Assembly: GCA_001725415.1 (NCBI GenBank)
Contig: MEGH01000022.1
Location: 1-64,000 of the forward strand
Reading direction: 5' to 3'
Origin: Pseudonocardia sp. SCN 73-27
GTDB lineage: Bacteria; Actinomycetota; Actinomycetes; Mycobacteriales; Pseudonocardiaceae
DNA: 64,000 bases
Positions 1 through 9,827 of this stretch are shown here, piece by piece. The notes beneath the pieces were generated by a model, which saw nothing but the letters and a program-made list of their open reading frames with translations, was not told the DNA's origin and made no database searches. Position 1 is the first letter of the stretch. Each line of letters begins with the position of its first letter. The translations under genes and the position numbers were made by a program.

Positions 1-1184
1 GGGGCCGTCCGCCGCGCGTCGGACGGCCGGTCGGACGGCCGGTCGGGCACGGACTCGACGAGCACGACCGGCACCACCGAGCTGTCGCCTGTCGCGAGAC
101 GGTCGACCACGCCCGGGTCGGGCGGCGCACCCGTCCCCACCTCGACCGACGGCATCCCGTCGCGCTGCGCGGGCCGGCCGGGGACGGCCTCGGGGCGCCG
201 GTCGTCGGACATGTCGTGCCGCGACGGCGCTGCCGGGTCGGCGACGATGCGGCGCACGTCGGCGGTCGCCCTGCGGGTGGCGTCCGGGTCGTCGAGCAGC
301 GGCACCCGGGCTGCGGACGCGACGTCGACGGACAGGCCCCGCATCTCGTCCTGCTTCGCGTCGCGACGGCGCTCCAGCGTCCGGCGGTTGTCCTCCAGCG
401 CCGCGACCAGCGCCGACTGCGCGGGTGTGCGCCGCGCCGGGTCGGTCGCGATGGCCAGCTCGCGCTCGATGTAGGCCAGCTGCTGCTGGGCGTGGCGCAG
501 CTCGTCGCCCGCCCGGGTCAGCGACCGGTAGGTGCCCAGCTGCGTCTGCAGCAGCGTCTTCTGCGTCTCGAGGTAGGCCTTGCGACGAAGGAGCGCCACG
601 AAGGTGGCCGCCCGCCGCTCGCGGACCTGCTCCGGCAGCGCGTACCACTCCGCCTCGGCGGCGGCGACGTCGTCGAGCTGGTCGCCGACCGACGCCAGCA
701 CCACCTCGGCCTGCGCAGCCCAGCTCCGCTCGTCGGCGAGCTCGGGTACGGCCAGGACCGACGGGTGCGTCGCCGCCACATCGGGCCCCGACGCCGTGAT
801 GCAGTAGCCGGCGACGAGCGCGCCCGCCGCGCCGAGCACCGCGATCGCGCGGCGGTGCCGGCGCTCCCGCCGGGGCGGGACGATGGCGGACGGACGCGAG
901 CGCGCGGGCCTGGACACGATGCGCGACACCACGACCGGCTGGGCAGCAGCGGCGGACTCCTCGACAACCCCGGTCGGCGCCACGGCCACCACCGCGACGC
1001 CGACCGGCGCTGCCTCACCCCCGGCAGCCCCCACTGCCGCTCGGGCGAGGCGGTTCGCGTCGCGACGGGCCTGACGCGCCGACTCCCGGTGCACCGGGCT
1101 GCAGAACCGACGCTCGGGACGGCCGGGCAGGCTGGTGACCACCTCGTCGCACCCGGGCAGGGCGCACCGCCGCTCGCCGTCCAT
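1..1184 (-). CDS. Hypothetical membrane protein with zinc-finger-like N-terminus (partial, C-terminus off window)
   Basis: The reading frame is open from ATG 1184 to the left edge (394 visible codons, no stop). The first ~35 residues hold C7, C12, C28 and H32 in the pattern CALPGC ... FCSPVHR, like small treble-clef fingers. A basic patch and one hydrophobic segment (about residues 112-130) follow, then a long charged segment rich in Glu, Gln, Arg and Leu (about 145-265) that should form a coiled coil. The visible C-terminal part is Asp/Pro/Ser/Arg-rich and contains a short tandem repeat near the window edge. I infer a single-pass membrane protein with a cytoplasmic metal-binding head. I recognise no family and assign no function. 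The start has no strong Shine-Dalgarno. Confidence 0.6.
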   Translation of the reverse strand, partial: MDGERRCALPGCDEVVTSLPGRPERRFCSPVHRESARQARRDANRLARAAVGAAGGEAAPVGVAVVAVAPTGVVEESAAAAQPVVVSRIVSRPARSRPSAIVPPRRERRHRRAIAVLGAAGALVAGYCITASGPDVAATHPSVLAVPELADERSWAAQAEVVLASVGDQLDDVAAAEAEWYALPEQVRERRAATFVALLRRKAYLETQKTLLQTQLGTYRSLTRAGDELRHAQQQLAYIERELAIATDPARRTPAQSALVAALEDNRRTLERRRDAKQDEMRGLSVDVASAARVPLLDDPDATRRATADVRRIVADPAAPSRHDMSDDRRPEAVPGRPAQRDGMPSVEVGTGAPPDPGVVDRLATGDSSVVPVVLVESVPDRPSDRPSDARRTA

Positions 1185-1406
1185 CGTCCGCTCCCCCGAC
1201 ACACGCTGAAGGCGGGCACGACAGGCCGTGACCCGGCGGAGCCCCGTCGCACGGGCCGGCGCCGGCGCGCCCGTGATCCGTCTTGATCTTCGTGACCGAA
1301 CGATATCGGCCGAACGGATCAGCTGTCGATGCTCCTTACGGCGCACTCGCGGCGATCACGCGTCACGCTCCGTACGTCCCGAACGCCGGAAACGTGTACA
1401 CGACAG

Positions 1407-1440
1407 CGCCGCCGGCACCCCGTGGGGGGTACCGGCGGCG
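1407..1440 (-). terminator. Hairpin downstream of moeZ
   Basis: A GC-rich inverted repeat begins 29 nt after the moeZ stop. The left arm CGCCGCCGGCACCCC pairs with the right arm ending GGTACCGGCGGCG, with one mismatch. No U-tract follows, as is common for actinobacterial terminators. Confidence 0.6.
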
Positions 1441-1468
1441 CCGGAGGTCGACCTGTCGTGCGGGACGA

Positions 1469-2641
1469 TCAGTAGACGGGCTGCGACGGGTCGATCTGCT
1501 TGACCCACGCCAGCACGCCGCCGCCGACGTGCACGGCGTCGGCGAAGCCGGACTTGTGCAGCACCGCGAGCGCCTCCGCGGAACGGACGCCCGACTTGCA
1601 GTGCAGGACGACGGGCTTGTCCTGCGGGATCTCGGCGAGGGCGTCGCCGTTGAGGATGCGGTCCTTGGGGATCAGCGTCGCACCGGGGATGCGGACGATG
1701 TCCCACTCGTTCTGCTCGCGGACGTCGATCAGCGCGAAGTCCTTGCCCGCGTCGATCATCTCCTTGAGCTCGGTCACAGTGATCGTGTGACCGGCAGCGG
1801 CACCCGCGGCCTCGTCGGTGACGACGCCGCAGAACGTCTCGTAGTCGATGAGCTCGGTGATCTTCGGCGTGGCCGGGTCCTTGCGGATCTTGATGGTCCG
1901 CCAGGTGGTCTCGAGCGCGTCGTAGGCGACGAGGCGGCCCAGCAGCGGCTCACCGATACCGGTGATCAGCTTGATGGCCTCGTTGACCATGATCGAACCG
2001 ATCGACGCGCACAGCACGCCCAGCACGCCACCCTCGGCGCACGACGGCACCATCCCGGGCGGCGGGGGCTCGGGGTAGAGGTCGCGGTAGTTGAGACCCT
2101 TGCCGTTGGGCGCGTCCTCCCAGAACACCGACGCCTGGCCCTCGAAGCGGAAGATCGAACCCCACACGTACGGCTTGCCCAGCAGCACCGCGGCGTCGTT
2201 GACCAGGTAACGGGTCGCGAAGTTGTCGGTGCCGTCGAGGATGAGGTCGTAGTCCCGGAAGATGTCGAGGACGTTGTCGGCCTCGAGCCGCGTCTGGTGC
2301 AGCCGGACCTCGACCAGCGGGTTGACCTCACGGATCGAGTCGCGCGCGGACTCGGCCTTGGAGCGGCCCACGTCGGACTGGCCGTGGATGATCTGGCGCT
2401 GCAGGTTGGACGCGTCGACCTCGTCGAACTCGACGATCCCGAGCGTGCCCACACCGGCGGCGGCGAGGTAGAGCAGCGCGGGCGAGCCGAGGCCCCCGGC
2501 ACCGATGACCAGCACCTTCGCGTTCTTGAGCCGCTTCTGACCGGCCATCCCCACGTCCGGGATGATGAGGTGGCGGCTGTAGCGCTCGACCTCTTCCTTG
2601 GTCAGCTCTGCGGCCGGCTCCACGAGCGGCGGTAGGGGCAT
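1469..2641 (-). CDS. moeZ: MoeZ/MoeB-type adenylyltransferase-sulfurtransferase
   Basis: 390 aa. The E1-like ThiF/MoeB domain (about 15-270) has the nucleotide loop GAGGLGSP (about residue 47) and the DGTDNFATR segment. A C-terminal rhodanese domain (about 285-385) carries the active-site loop HCKSGVRSAE. In the family this enzyme adenylates the C-terminal glycine of ubiquitin-like sulfur carriers (MoaD for molybdopterin, CysO for cysteine). The rhodanese cysteine then supplies sulfur to give the thiocarboxylate. Length and domain order match actinobacterial MoeZ (about 390 aa). It is transcribed towards its own hairpin at 1407-1440, and its upstream neighbour is an alpha/beta hydrolase. Cytosolic. 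Confidence 0.95.
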   Translation of the reverse strand: MPLPPLVEPAAELTKEEVERYSRHLIIPDVGMAGQKRLKNAKVLVIGAGGLGSPALLYLAAAGVGTLGIVEFDEVDASNLQRQIIHGQSDVGRSKAESARDSIREVNPLVEVRLHQTRLEADNVLDIFRDYDLILDGTDNFATRYLVNDAAVLLGKPYVWGSIFRFEGQASVFWEDAPNGKGLNYRDLYPEPPPPGMVPSCAEGGVLGVLCASIGSIMVNEAIKLITGIGEPLLGRLVAYDALETTWRTIKIRKDPATPKITELIDYETFCGVVTDEAAGAAAGHTITVTELKEMIDAGKDFALIDVREQNEWDIVRIPGATLIPKDRILNGDALAEIPQDKPVVLHCKSGVRSAEALAVLHKSGFADAVHVGGGVLAWVKQIDPSQPVY

Positions 2642-2705
2642 TCTGTGCACTCCTCGTTGTCGCGTGCTGTTCGCGCGTTCCGATGACACCGGCGTGACCT
2701 CGGTG

Positions 2706-3788
2706 TCACGACTCGACGTGGTCAACGCGCGCGGCTGCCCGCATCTTCCCATCATGGGCGCCGTCACCGGCCCATTCCCCGGACTCGACGGCGTCCCACA
2801 TGCCGGCGACCGCACAGGCCACGACGTCGGGGACCTCCATCTGAGCGATGTGCCCCACACCCGGGAGCATCAGAAGCCGGCCGTTCCGCAGGGCGCGGAC
2901 CGTCCGGGCCGCGTGCCGTGGGGCGACGAGGCGGTCGCGGTCACCCCAGACGACGAGCGTCGGCACCGTGACGGCGCGTACCGCCGTCCACAGGGACGCC
3001 TGCCCGAACCGCAGCCAGCTCGCGAACATCGCGAACGCCGCCCCGTTGACCGCCTCCCCCGCCCAGGGCACCGCGCCGCGGCGGGCGATCTCGTCGGCGG
3101 CCTCGGCGATGCGGTGCTCCGGGGCACGTGAGGGGTCGCCGAAGCACAGCGCGAGTACCTGCTCGGCGCGTTCGCGCGGGCCCATCGCGGCGAGCGCCGC
3201 CCGGGCCCGCCTGCCGGGGGCACCCGGGACCATCGCGAGCGCGAGCCGCGGGTCGGAGAGCCGCCGAGGGTCGGGACGCCGGTCGGGCACAGCGGGCGAG
3301 ACCAGCGTCAGGGTGCGGACGAGGTCGGGATGGCGCGCGGCGAGCAGCACACACACCGACCCGCCGAGGGAATTGCCCAGCAGGTGGACGGGCTCGTCGC
3401 CGGACGCACGCAGGAACCGGGCGAGGACCTCGGCGTTGGCGTGGGGCGTCCAGACGCGAGGGTCGAGCGGCGGGGACTTCCCGAAGCCGGGCAGGTCGAC
3501 CGACGTGCCGGACGCGCGGCTCGCGAGCAGCCCGGCGAGGTCGGTCCAGTTCGTCGCCGACCCCGAGAGCCCGTGCACGTAGACGGCTCTGGCCGCGGCG
3601 CCCGGCGTCTCCCGGACGTGCATCGTCACCGCACCCGCGGTGACCTCGCGACCGGGCCACGGACGCCGGCTGAGGTCGAGCGGCGGCAGCGTCGCGGGAT
3701 CGGCGAGCGGGGGCGCGGGCCGCGACGCGTCGGGGGTGGGGGCGGTTCCGGGCATCCGTCCAGGATCGCTCATCGTGGCGTCGCACAC
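2706..3788 (-). CDS. Alpha/beta hydrolase
   Basis: Alpha/beta-hydrolase fold. The oxyanion segment [12 protein letters not shown], the nucleophile elbow LLGNSLGGS, the acid in WGDRDRLV and the histidine in GVGHIAQ are all visible in the right order. Substrate unknown. I chose GTG 3788 because GGGAG lies 5 nt upstream. ATG 3773 and ATG 3755 in the same frame are alternatives, and the frame stays open to 4208 with unconvincing sequence. The N-terminal ~40 residues are Pro/Ala-rich and precede the core. It lies 64 nt upstream of moeZ on the same strand and diverges from the copper operon. Confidence 0.85.
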   Translation of the reverse strand: MCDATMSDPGRMPGTAPTPDASRPAPPLADPATLPPLDLSRRPWPGREVTAGAVTMHVRETPGAAARAVYVHGLSGSATNWTDLAGLLASRASGTSVDLPGFGKSPPLDPRVWTPHANAEVLARFLRASGDEPVHLLGNSLGGSVCVLLAARHPDLVRTLTLVSPAVPDRRPDPRRLSDPRLALAMVPGAPGRRARAALAAMGPRERAEQVLALCFGDPSRAPEHRIAEAADEIARRGAVPWAGEAVNGAAFAMFASWLRFGQASLWTAVRAVTVPTLVVWGDRDRLVAPRHAARTVRALRNGRLLMLPGVGHIAQMEVPDVVACAVAGMWDAVESGEWAGDGAHDGKMRAAARVDHVES

Positions 3789-3805
3789 CACGACTCCCTT
3801 CCCCG

Positions 3806-3822
3806 ATACCCCCTGGTGGTAT
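3806..3822. promoter_or_regulatory. CsoR-like operator upstream of the copper operon
   Basis: ATACCCCCTGGTGGTAT is a pseudo-palindrome with ATACC arms and G/C-runs. It resembles the TACCCCnnnGGGTA-type sites bound by the copper sensor CsoR in actinobacteria (recalled family knowledge). It lies 108 nt before the accessory gene of the copA operon and 18 nt before the chosen hydrolase start. No csoR gene is in the window, so a regulator would act in trans. Confidence 0.55.
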
Positions 3823-3930
3823 TGTCGGCGTCGGCGGACCGACCTCACGGCGACGGGTGGGTCATCGTCGGCAGGGTCGCCGCGTTGAACGGAACGGGAC
3901 CGGCCGACGGGCCGGCGGAGGAGGACTTCG

Positions 3931-4908
3931 ATGAGTACGGCAGGACGGCTGGCCGCGTACGCCGCGGTCCTCATCCTGCTGTTCACCGGCGCATGGGCGA
4001 CCGGGGTCGCCGTCGGCCCCGTCACCGACACCTCCGCGACGCAGCCGGCCGGCCCGGGCAGCACGACCGAGACCCCCGGCTCCGACCCCAACCACGCCTC
4101 CGAGCACGGCCACGGCGACACGGGCGCCGCCGACCCGGGCGTCCCCAACCGCGGCCCCACCGGCCAGGAGCCGGTCGCCGCCGTCGAGTCGCTCGGCCTG
4201 TCCTCCACCCAGGCCGGCTACACCTTCGCCGTCCAGAACACGTCGTTCGGGCTCGGCCGCCCCGGCGAGCTGGCCTTCACCATCTCCGGCCCCGACGGCC
4301 GCCCCGTCACCTCCTACGCCGACGCCCACCACGGACCCATGCAGGTCGCCGTCGTCCGTCGCGACGCCGCGGGCTTCCAGCACCTGCAGCCCGCCCTCGG
4401 CGCCGACGGCGTCTGGCGGGCACCCCTCACGCTCCCCGGCGGCGGGGTCTGGCGCGCCTACGCCGACTTCGCCCCCACCGACGGGCCCCCGCTCGTCCTG
4501 GGCACCGACCTGTTCGTGCAGGGCGACTTCACCCCGTTCCGGTTCGCCGACTCGCGCACCTTCGACGTCGACGGCTACCAGGTCCGTCTCGACGGCAACC
4601 TCGTCCCAGGCACCCAGTCGCAGATCTACGCGACCGTCAGCCGCAACGGGACGCCCGTCCTCGACCTCGAGCCCTACCTCGGCGCGTTCGGCCACCTCGC
4701 CGTCCTGCGCCAGGGCGACCTCGCCTACCTGCGGGTCCAGCCCATCACGTCGTCCACACCCGGGCCCACCGACCGCGCAGGCCCGGGCACCGCCTTCACC
4801 GTCGACGTCCCCTCCGCCGGGTCCTACCGGTTGTTCGTCGAGTTCGTCCACGGCGGCGTCACCCGCACCGCCGAGTTCTCCGTCTCCACGCCGGAAGGGA
4901 GCCGCTGA
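3931..4908 (+). CDS. Membrane-anchored copper-operon accessory protein
   Basis: 325 aa. An N-terminal hydrophobic segment (about residues 7-27) acts as signal or anchor. A Pro/Gly/Ser/Thr-rich linker with HASEHGHGD follows, then a beta-rich ectodomain (about 95-320) with [15 protein letters not shown] and [19 protein letters not shown]. These phrases resemble extracytoplasmic proteins that commonly accompany actinobacterial copper or heavy-metal ATPases. Several histidines I remember from that family (HLHP, LHVHP) read HLQP and LRVQP here. The start is set by GGAGGAGG 6 nt upstream. The stop overlaps copA as TGATG, so the two are translationally coupled. I infer extracellular metal binding or delivery; not demonstrated. 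Confidence 0.75.
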   Translation: MSTAGRLAAYAAVLILLFTGAWATGVAVGPVTDTSATQPAGPGSTTETPGSDPNHASEHGHGDTGAADPGVPNRGPTGQEPVAAVESLGLSSTQAGYTFAVQNTSFGLGRPGELAFTISGPDGRPVTSYADAHHGPMQVAVVRRDAAGFQHLQPALGADGVWRAPLTLPGGGVWRAYADFAPTDGPPLVLGTDLFVQGDFTPFRFADSRTFDVDGYQVRLDGNLVPGTQSQIYATVSRNGTPVLDLEPYLGAFGHLAVLRQGDLAYLRVQPITSSTPGPTDRAGPGTAFTVDVPSAGSYRLFVEFVHGGVTRTAEFSVSTPEGSR

Positions 4909-7241
4909 TGAGCACCCTGACCCCCGAATCACCGGACACCGCCGTCACCGTCGCCCCCGAGGCGCTGCGCATCGAGCTCGCCATCGGCGGCATGACCTGC
5001 GCGTCCTGCGCCAACCGCATCGAACGCAAGCTCAACAAGATGGACGGCGTCGTCGCCACGGTGAACTATGCGACCGAGAAGGCGCACGTCGAGTACCCCG
5101 AAGGGGTCGAGCCCGACGCCCTGGTCGCGACGGTCGAGGCCGCCGGGTACACCGCGACGCTGCCCCCGCCTCCCGCGGCCCCGGACGCCCCGGCCCCCGT
5201 CTCGGCCTCCGAGGAGGCAGACCCGACCGCCTCGCTGCGGCAGCGGCTGCTCGTCAGCACCGTGCTCGCCGTGCCCGTCGTCGTGGTGTCGATGGTCCCC
5301 GCGTTCCAGTTCACCTACTGGCAGTGGCTCGCCCTCGTCCTCGCGGCGCCCGTCGTCGTCTGGGGCGCCTGGCCGTTCCACCGCGCCGCCTGGGTCAACC
5401 TCCGCCACGGCGCCGCCACCATGGACACCCTCGTGTCCGTCGGCACCCTCGCCGCCCTCGCCTGGTCCCTGTACGCCCTGGTCTGGGGCACCGCCGGCAT
5501 CCCCGGCATGGTCCACCCCTTCACCCTCACCGTCTCCCGCGGCGGCGGCGCCGGACAGATCTACCTCGAGGTCGCCGCCGGCGTCACCGTCTTCGTCCTC
5601 GCCGGCCGCTACGCCGAAGCCCGCTCCAAGCGCGCCGCCGGCGCCGCCCTGCGTGCCCTGCTCGAGATGGGCGCCAAGGACGTGGCCGTCCTGCGCGACG
5701 GCCGCGAGGAACGCATCCCCGTCGCCGCACTCGCCGTCGGCGACCGGTTCGTCGTCCGCCCCGGAGAGAAGATCGCCACCGACGGCACCGTCGACGACGG
5801 CACCTCCGCCGTCGACGCCTCCATGCTCACCGGCGAGCCCGTCCCCGTCGACGTCCAGCCCGGCTCCGCCGTCGTCGGCGGCTGCGTCAACGCCTCCGGG
5901 CGGATCGTCGTCCGCGCCACCCGCGTCGGCGCCGACACCCGCCTCGCCCAGATGGCCAGGCTCGTCGAGGACGCCCAGACCGGCAAGGCCGCAGTCCAGC
6001 GCCTCGCCGACCGCGTCTCCGCCGTCTTCGTGCCCGTCGTCATCGCGCTCGCCGTCGCCACCCTCGGCTTCTGGATCGGCACCGGCGACGGCCTCGCCGC
6101 CGCGTTCACCGCCGCCGTCGCCGTCCTGATCATCGCCTGCCCGTGCGCCCTCGGCCTCGCCACACCCACCGCCCTGCTCGTCGGCACCGGCCGCGGCGCC
6201 CAGCTCGGCGTCCTCATCAAGGGCCCCGAGGTCCTCGAGTCCACCCGCCGCGTCGACACCGTCGTCCTCGACAAGACCGGCACCGTCACCACCGGCCGCA
6301 TGGAGCTCGTCGACACCCACGTCGCCGACGGCGAGGACCCCGACGAGGCCCTCCGCATGGCCGGCGCCGTCGAGGACGGCAGCGAACACCCCATCGCCCG
6401 CGCCATCGCCGACGCCGCCCGCGCCGCCGACGGCGCCGGACTCCCCGGCGTCTCCGAGTTCGAAGCCGTCCACGGCCTCGGCGTCCGCGGCGTCGTGTCC
6501 GACCTCATCGACAACCGCGTCGTCGCCCACGCCGTCCTCGTCGGCCGCCCCGCCCTGCTCGCCGGCCACGACATCGAGCTGCCCGACTCCCTCGTCGAGG
6601 CCCGCGAGAAGGCCGAGAGCGCCGGGCACACCGCCGTCGTCGTCGCCTGGGACGGGCACGCCCGCGCCGTCCTCGCCGTCGCCGACGGCATCAAACCCAC
6701 CAGCGCCGACGCCATCCGCCGGCTGCGCGCCCTCGGCCTGCGCCCCATGCTGCTCACCGGCGACAACGGCGCCGCCGCCCGCACCGTCGCCGAACGCGTC
6801 GGCATCGACGCCGATGACGTCATCGCCGACGTCATGCCCGAGGACAAGGTCGCCGTCGTCAGCCGGCTCCAGGGCGAGGGCAAGGTCGTCGCCATGATCG
6901 GTGACGGCGTCAACGACGCCGCCGCCCTCGCCACCGCCGACCTCGGCCTCGCCATGGGCACCGGCACCGACGTCGCCATCGAGGCCAGCGACCTCACCCT
7001 CGTCCGCGGCGACCTCCTCGCCGCCGTCGACGCCGTCCGCCTCGCCCGCCGGACCCTCACCACCATCCGCGGCAACCTCTTCTGGGCGTTCGCCTACAAC
7101 GTCGCCGCCGTCCCCGTCGCCGCCGCCGGCCTGCTCAACCCCATGATCGCGGGCGCCGCCATGGCCTTCAGCTCCGTCTTCGTCGTCACCAACAGTCTTC
7201 GGCTGCGCACGTTCCGCAGTGCCACCGACCGGCCGGTGTGA
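4908..7241 (+). CDS. copA: Copper-translocating P1B-type ATPase
   Basis: 777 aa. One N-terminal heavy-metal-associated domain (about 20-88) carries [11 protein letters not shown], with C31 and C34. The A-domain loop is MLTGEPVPV. The membrane metal site [13 protein letters not shown] has the Cu(I)-type CPC. The phosphorylation loop [12 protein letters not shown], the nucleotide-domain SEHPIARAI and the hinge [12 protein letters not shown] are all intact. It should export Cu(I)/Ag(I) across the plasma membrane. The ATG is coupled to the stop of the preceding accessory gene, and the CsoR-like box at 3806 suggests copper-responsive control. A 1,303-codon open frame runs into this gene from upstream, but the part before 4908 is out-of-frame shadow. 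Confidence 0.95.
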   Translation: MSTLTPESPDTAVTVAPEALRIELAIGGMTCASCANRIERKLNKMDGVVATVNYATEKAHVEYPEGVEPDALVATVEAAGYTATLPPPPAAPDAPAPVSASEEADPTASLRQRLLVSTVLAVPVVVVSMVPAFQFTYWQWLALVLAAPVVVWGAWPFHRAAWVNLRHGAATMDTLVSVGTLAALAWSLYALVWGTAGIPGMVHPFTLTVSRGGGAGQIYLEVAAGVTVFVLAGRYAEARSKRAAGAALRALLEMGAKDVAVLRDGREERIPVAALAVGDRFVVRPGEKIATDGTVDDGTSAVDASMLTGEPVPVDVQPGSAVVGGCVNASGRIVVRATRVGADTRLAQMARLVEDAQTGKAAVQRLADRVSAVFVPVVIALAVATLGFWIGTGDGLAAAFTAAVAVLIIACPCALGLATPTALLVGTGRGAQLGVLIKGPEVLESTRRVDTVVLDKTGTVTTGRMELVDTHVADGEDPDEALRMAGAVEDGSEHPIARAIADAARAADGAGLPGVSEFEAVHGLGVRGVVSDLIDNRVVAHAVLVGRPALLAGHDIELPDSLVEAREKAESAGHTAVVVAWDGHARAVLAVADGIKPTSADAIRRLRALGLRPMLLTGDNGAAARTVAERVGIDADDVIADVMPEDKVAVVSRLQGEGKVVAMIGDGVNDAAALATADLGLAMGTGTDVAIEASDLTLVRGDLLAAVDAVRLARRTLTTIRGNLFWAFAYNVAAVPVAAAGLLNPMIAGAAMAFSSVFVVTNSLRLRTFRSATDRPV

Positions 7242-7289
7242 TCAACCCGCGTCGCCCGATCGTGGCTACCGGCGGGTAAGCTTCGCGCC

Positions 7290-7907
7290 ATGACGGAGAC
7301 ATCGGTCCACCGTGGGACGAGGTTGTCCCGCAGTGCCCGGCGGGCGCAGCTGCTGCTCGCAGCGCGCGACGTCTTCGCCGCCCAGGGCTATCACGCCGCT
7401 GCCATGGACGACATCGCCGAGAAGGCGGGCGTCAGCAAGCCGGTGCTCTACCAGCACTTCCCCGGCAAGCTCGAACTCTACCGGGCGCTGCTCACCACCT
7501 ACGCCGACGAGCTCGTCGACTCCGTCCGCGGCGCGATCGCCGCCACGCACGACAACCGCGAACGCGTGCACGCCGCCGTCAAGGCCTACTTCGACTTCGT
7601 CGCCGGTGAGGGTCAGGGCTACCGGCTCGTCTTCGAGTCCGACCTGCGCCGTGAGCCCGAGGCCGCCGCCGTCGTCGACGGGGCCCTGACCCGCTGCATC
7701 GATGCCGTCGCCGCCGTGGTCACCCAGGACGCAGGCCTCGACGACGCCCGCGCCCGACTGCTCGCCGTCGGCCTCGTCGGGCTGAGCCAGGTGACGGCGC
7801 AGTACTGGCTCGACTCCCAGCAGTCGGTGCCCCGCGCGGAAGCCATCGACCTCATGTCGGCCCTGGCCTGGAAGGGCCTCGCCGGCTTCCCCCTGATCCA
7901 CGACTGA
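7290..7907 (+). CDS. TetR-family transcriptional regulator (Rv3208-like)
   Basis: 205 aa. The N-terminal TetR helix-turn-helix (about 15-62) includes AMDDIAEKAGVSKPVLYQHF. The rest is an alpha-helical ligand domain. The conserved order moeZ - TetR - DUF3107 recalls M. tuberculosis Rv3206c-Rv3208A, which suggests the chromosomal housekeeping TetR rather than the copper regulator. The ATG at 7290 is preceded by TAAGCT with 7 nt between, a leaderless -10 arrangement, and no Shine-Dalgarno is present. It starts 48 nt after copA. Confidence 0.85.
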   Translation: MTETSVHRGTRLSRSARRAQLLLAARDVFAAQGYHAAAMDDIAEKAGVSKPVLYQHFPGKLELYRALLTTYADELVDSVRGAIAATHDNRERVHAAVKAYFDFVAGEGQGYRLVFESDLRREPEAAAVVDGALTRCIDAVAAVVTQDAGLDDARARLLAVGLVGLSQVTAQYWLDSQQSVPRAEAIDLMSALAWKGLAGFPLIHD

Positions 7908-8001
7908 CACCGCGGTTCCGCCGAGTTCCGCGCGCACCCTCATCGCTGCCCAGCGCCCTCGGACGACCACGGGGTTGCGCGCGGCAGGCAGGCCGGTCTC
8001 C

Positions 8002-8030
8002 CGCCGAGTCGGCTCCTGTCGGTCTCGGCG
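8002..8030. terminator. Hairpin between convergent TetR and hydrolase genes
   Basis: CGCCGAG (8002-8008) pairs with CTCGGCG (8024-8030), with a 15-nt loop. It lies in the 163-nt convergent gap 7908-8070. Weak evidence for a bidirectional terminator. Confidence 0.35.
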
Positions 8031-8070
8031 CAGCGGCCCACATGCCGAGCGCCCCTGCAGGTGGGGCGGG

Positions 8071-8934
8071 TCAGGCGGCGTGGGTGTGGCGGGTGGCGGC
8101 TCCGACCAGGGCGGTGATGCGTTCGGCCGTGCCCGCGGCGCGCTCGACGGGCAGCATGTGCCCGGCGCCGGGGAAGATCGTCAGCTCCGCCGACGGGAGG
8201 CCGTCGTGAATGCGACGGGCCAGCCGGAGCGGGGTGAGGCGGTCCCGGGAGCCGGCCAGGACGGCGGTCGGGATGGCGGCGAAGGCGGCGAGGGCGGCGT
8301 CGCGTTCGTGGGCGTCCAGGGTCGGACGGAAACCGGATACCGTCGACGGCCGGCAGTCGGCGATCGTGCGTGTCGTGAGCCGGACCGCCTCCCGCGAGGG
8401 GTGTTCTCCCAGCAGCAGCCAGCGGAGGCCGGGGCCGAGGAGGGCGGGAACGCCGCTGAGGTGCTCCCGGCCGGACCAGCGTCGCGACCGGTAGAGGCGT
8501 TGCTCCACGGCGTTGACGCGGGCGAGGGCGTCAGGTCCGAGGCCGAAGGCCTTCCCGGTGAGCCCGCCGCTGGCGGTGGCGACGAGCGCCACCCCGGCCA
8601 CCCGCGAGGCGACCAGGGCGGGGTGCCGCTCGGCCAGGGCCATGATCGTCATGCCGCCCATGGAGTGTCCGGCGAGCACGAGGGGCCCGTCGGGGGCGTG
8701 GTCGGCGATGACGTCGGCCATGTCGTCGGCGAGCTGGTCGATGGTCATGGTCGCGGGGTCGCATGCGGCGGATCGACCGTGGCCGCGATGGTCGTACCGC
8801 ACCACCCGGACGTCGCGGCCCAGCCGGTCGGCCACCGGCGACCAGGTGCGGGAGTCCAACGTCCAGCCGTGGGCCATGACGACGGTGACCTCGGCGTCGG
8901 CGGGCCCGGAGGCCTCGACGTGCAGCGAGCTCAT
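8071..8934 (-). CDS. Alpha/beta hydrolase of the SDR-diiron oxygenase operon
   Basis: 287 aa alpha/beta-hydrolase fold protein. It has VMAHGWTLDSRTW (oxyanion region), YDHRGHGRS, the nucleophile elbow LAGHSMGGM, the acid in GSRDRLTP and the catalytic His in FPGAGHMLP. The overall pattern is that of esterases, lactonases or haloperoxidase-like enzymes; the substrate is unknown. Its ATG overlaps the stop of the diiron oxygenase gene (ATGA), making it the third gene of the operon at 10705-8071. That context suggests it hydrolyses an ester or lactone produced upstream in the same pathway. Confidence 0.9.
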   Translation of the reverse strand: MSSLHVEASGPADAEVTVVMAHGWTLDSRTWSPVADRLGRDVRVVRYDHRGHGRSAACDPATMTIDQLADDMADVIADHAPDGPLVLAGHSMGGMTIMALAERHPALVASRVAGVALVATASGGLTGKAFGLGPDALARVNAVEQRLYRSRRWSGREHLSGVPALLGPGLRWLLLGEHPSREAVRLTTRTIADCRPSTVSGFRPTLDAHERDAALAAFAAIPTAVLAGSRDRLTPLRLARRIHDGLPSAELTIFPGAGHMLPVERAAGTAERITALVGAATRHTHAA

Positions 8935-9827
8935 ACGAGGTGGGCCTTGCGCCACAGGACCTCGGAGGGGCCGCCGATGAGCCCCTGCTCGCGCAGGAAC
9001 GGCACGAGCTTGCGGGCCGACCAGCGCAGGGTGTCGCGGTGGTGCGGGTTGGCGAGTGCGGCGGCCTTGCCGACCTCCGGGTCGATGCCGACACTCGCGT
9101 AGACGTCGGCGTGGATCAGGTTGCGCGCCACCACGAACGCGATCCGGGCCGACAGGTAACGGCCGATCTGCTTCTGCACGGCGTTGGTGCGCGGCATGAT
9201 CCGGATGAGCTCCTCGCGGGCGTACCGGACGTGGCGCGCCTCCTCCGTCACATGGATCTTGTTGACGGCCCGGGTGAGTGGCTGGACGGTCTCGTCCTTC
9301 ATGGCCTCGCGCTGGAGCTGGTCGAGGATCTCTTCGACGAACAGGGTGCCGGCGAACATGGCGGGCCCGTAGCCGATGGTCTTGAAGAGGCGGCCGAGCT
9401 CGTGCGTGAGGCCGGCGGGGGCGTAGTCGGGCACGCCGTAGCGCTCGGTCATGCGCGCGAACATGATCGAGTGTCGGCACTCGTCGGCGATCTCGGTGAG
9501 GGCGTACTGGATGTGGCTGCGGCGGGGGTCGCGGTCGTAGGCGTAGCGCAGCAGCATCTGCATGAGGATGATCTCGAACCAGAGGCCGATGCGGGCGACG
9601 CTGGAGACCTCGTGGATCGACAGGGTGCGCCGCTGCTCGTCGGTCAGCCCCTCCCACAGCTCGGTGCCGTAGAGGGAGACGCGGTGCTCGGGCAGGCCCC
9701 AGGCGCCGTCGACGAGTGGCGCGTCCCAGTCGATGTCGATCGAGGGTTCGTAGGAGTGGTCGAGCGACGAGCGCAGGAGCCGGTCGGCGGTGGCCTCGCG
9801 GTCGTTCACGCGGGCGGCGGTGGTCAT
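8931..9827 (-). CDS. AurF-like diiron oxygenase
   Basis: 298 aa, all-helical. Two ExxH diiron motifs are visible, DECRHS (E116, H119) and EEARHVRYA (about residue 205), with further Glu/His candidates between them. This matches the p-aminobenzoate N-oxygenase AurF family (PF11583). Members oxidise amines or other substrates with O2 at a non-haem diiron centre; the substrate here is unknown. The start overlaps the SDR stop and the stop overlaps the hydrolase start (both ATGA), so the three are co-translated. Control is probably by the divergent TetR at 10756. Confidence 0.85.
   Translation of the reverse strand: MTTAARVNDREATADRLLRSSLDHSYEPSIDIDWDAPLVDGAWGLPEHRVSLYGTELWEGLTDEQRRTLSIHEVSSVARIGLWFEIILMQMLLRYAYDRDPRRSHIQYALTEIADECRHSIMFARMTERYGVPDYAPAGLTHELGRLFKTIGYGPAMFAGTLFVEEILDQLQREAMKDETVQPLTRAVNKIHVTEEARHVRYAREELIRIMPRTNAVQKQIGRYLSARIAFVVARNLIHADVYASVGIDPEVGKAAALANPHHRDTLRWSARKLVPFLREQGLIGGPSEVLWRKAHLV

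Noticed and set aside
518..1252. 244-codon minus-strand ORF in another frame of the left-edge gene
   Set aside because: Arg/Ser/Pro-rich shadow; the zinc-finger frame from 1184 is the coherent one.
3330..4907. Upstream 525 codons of a 1,303-codon open frame ending at 7241
   Set aside because: Arg/Pro/His-rich out-of-frame translation overlapping the accessory gene; only the part from ATG 4908 is CopA.
4929..6659. 576-codon minus-strand ORF opposite copA
   Set aside because: Gly/Asp/Ala-only composition, a mirror of the high-GC third-position bias of copA.
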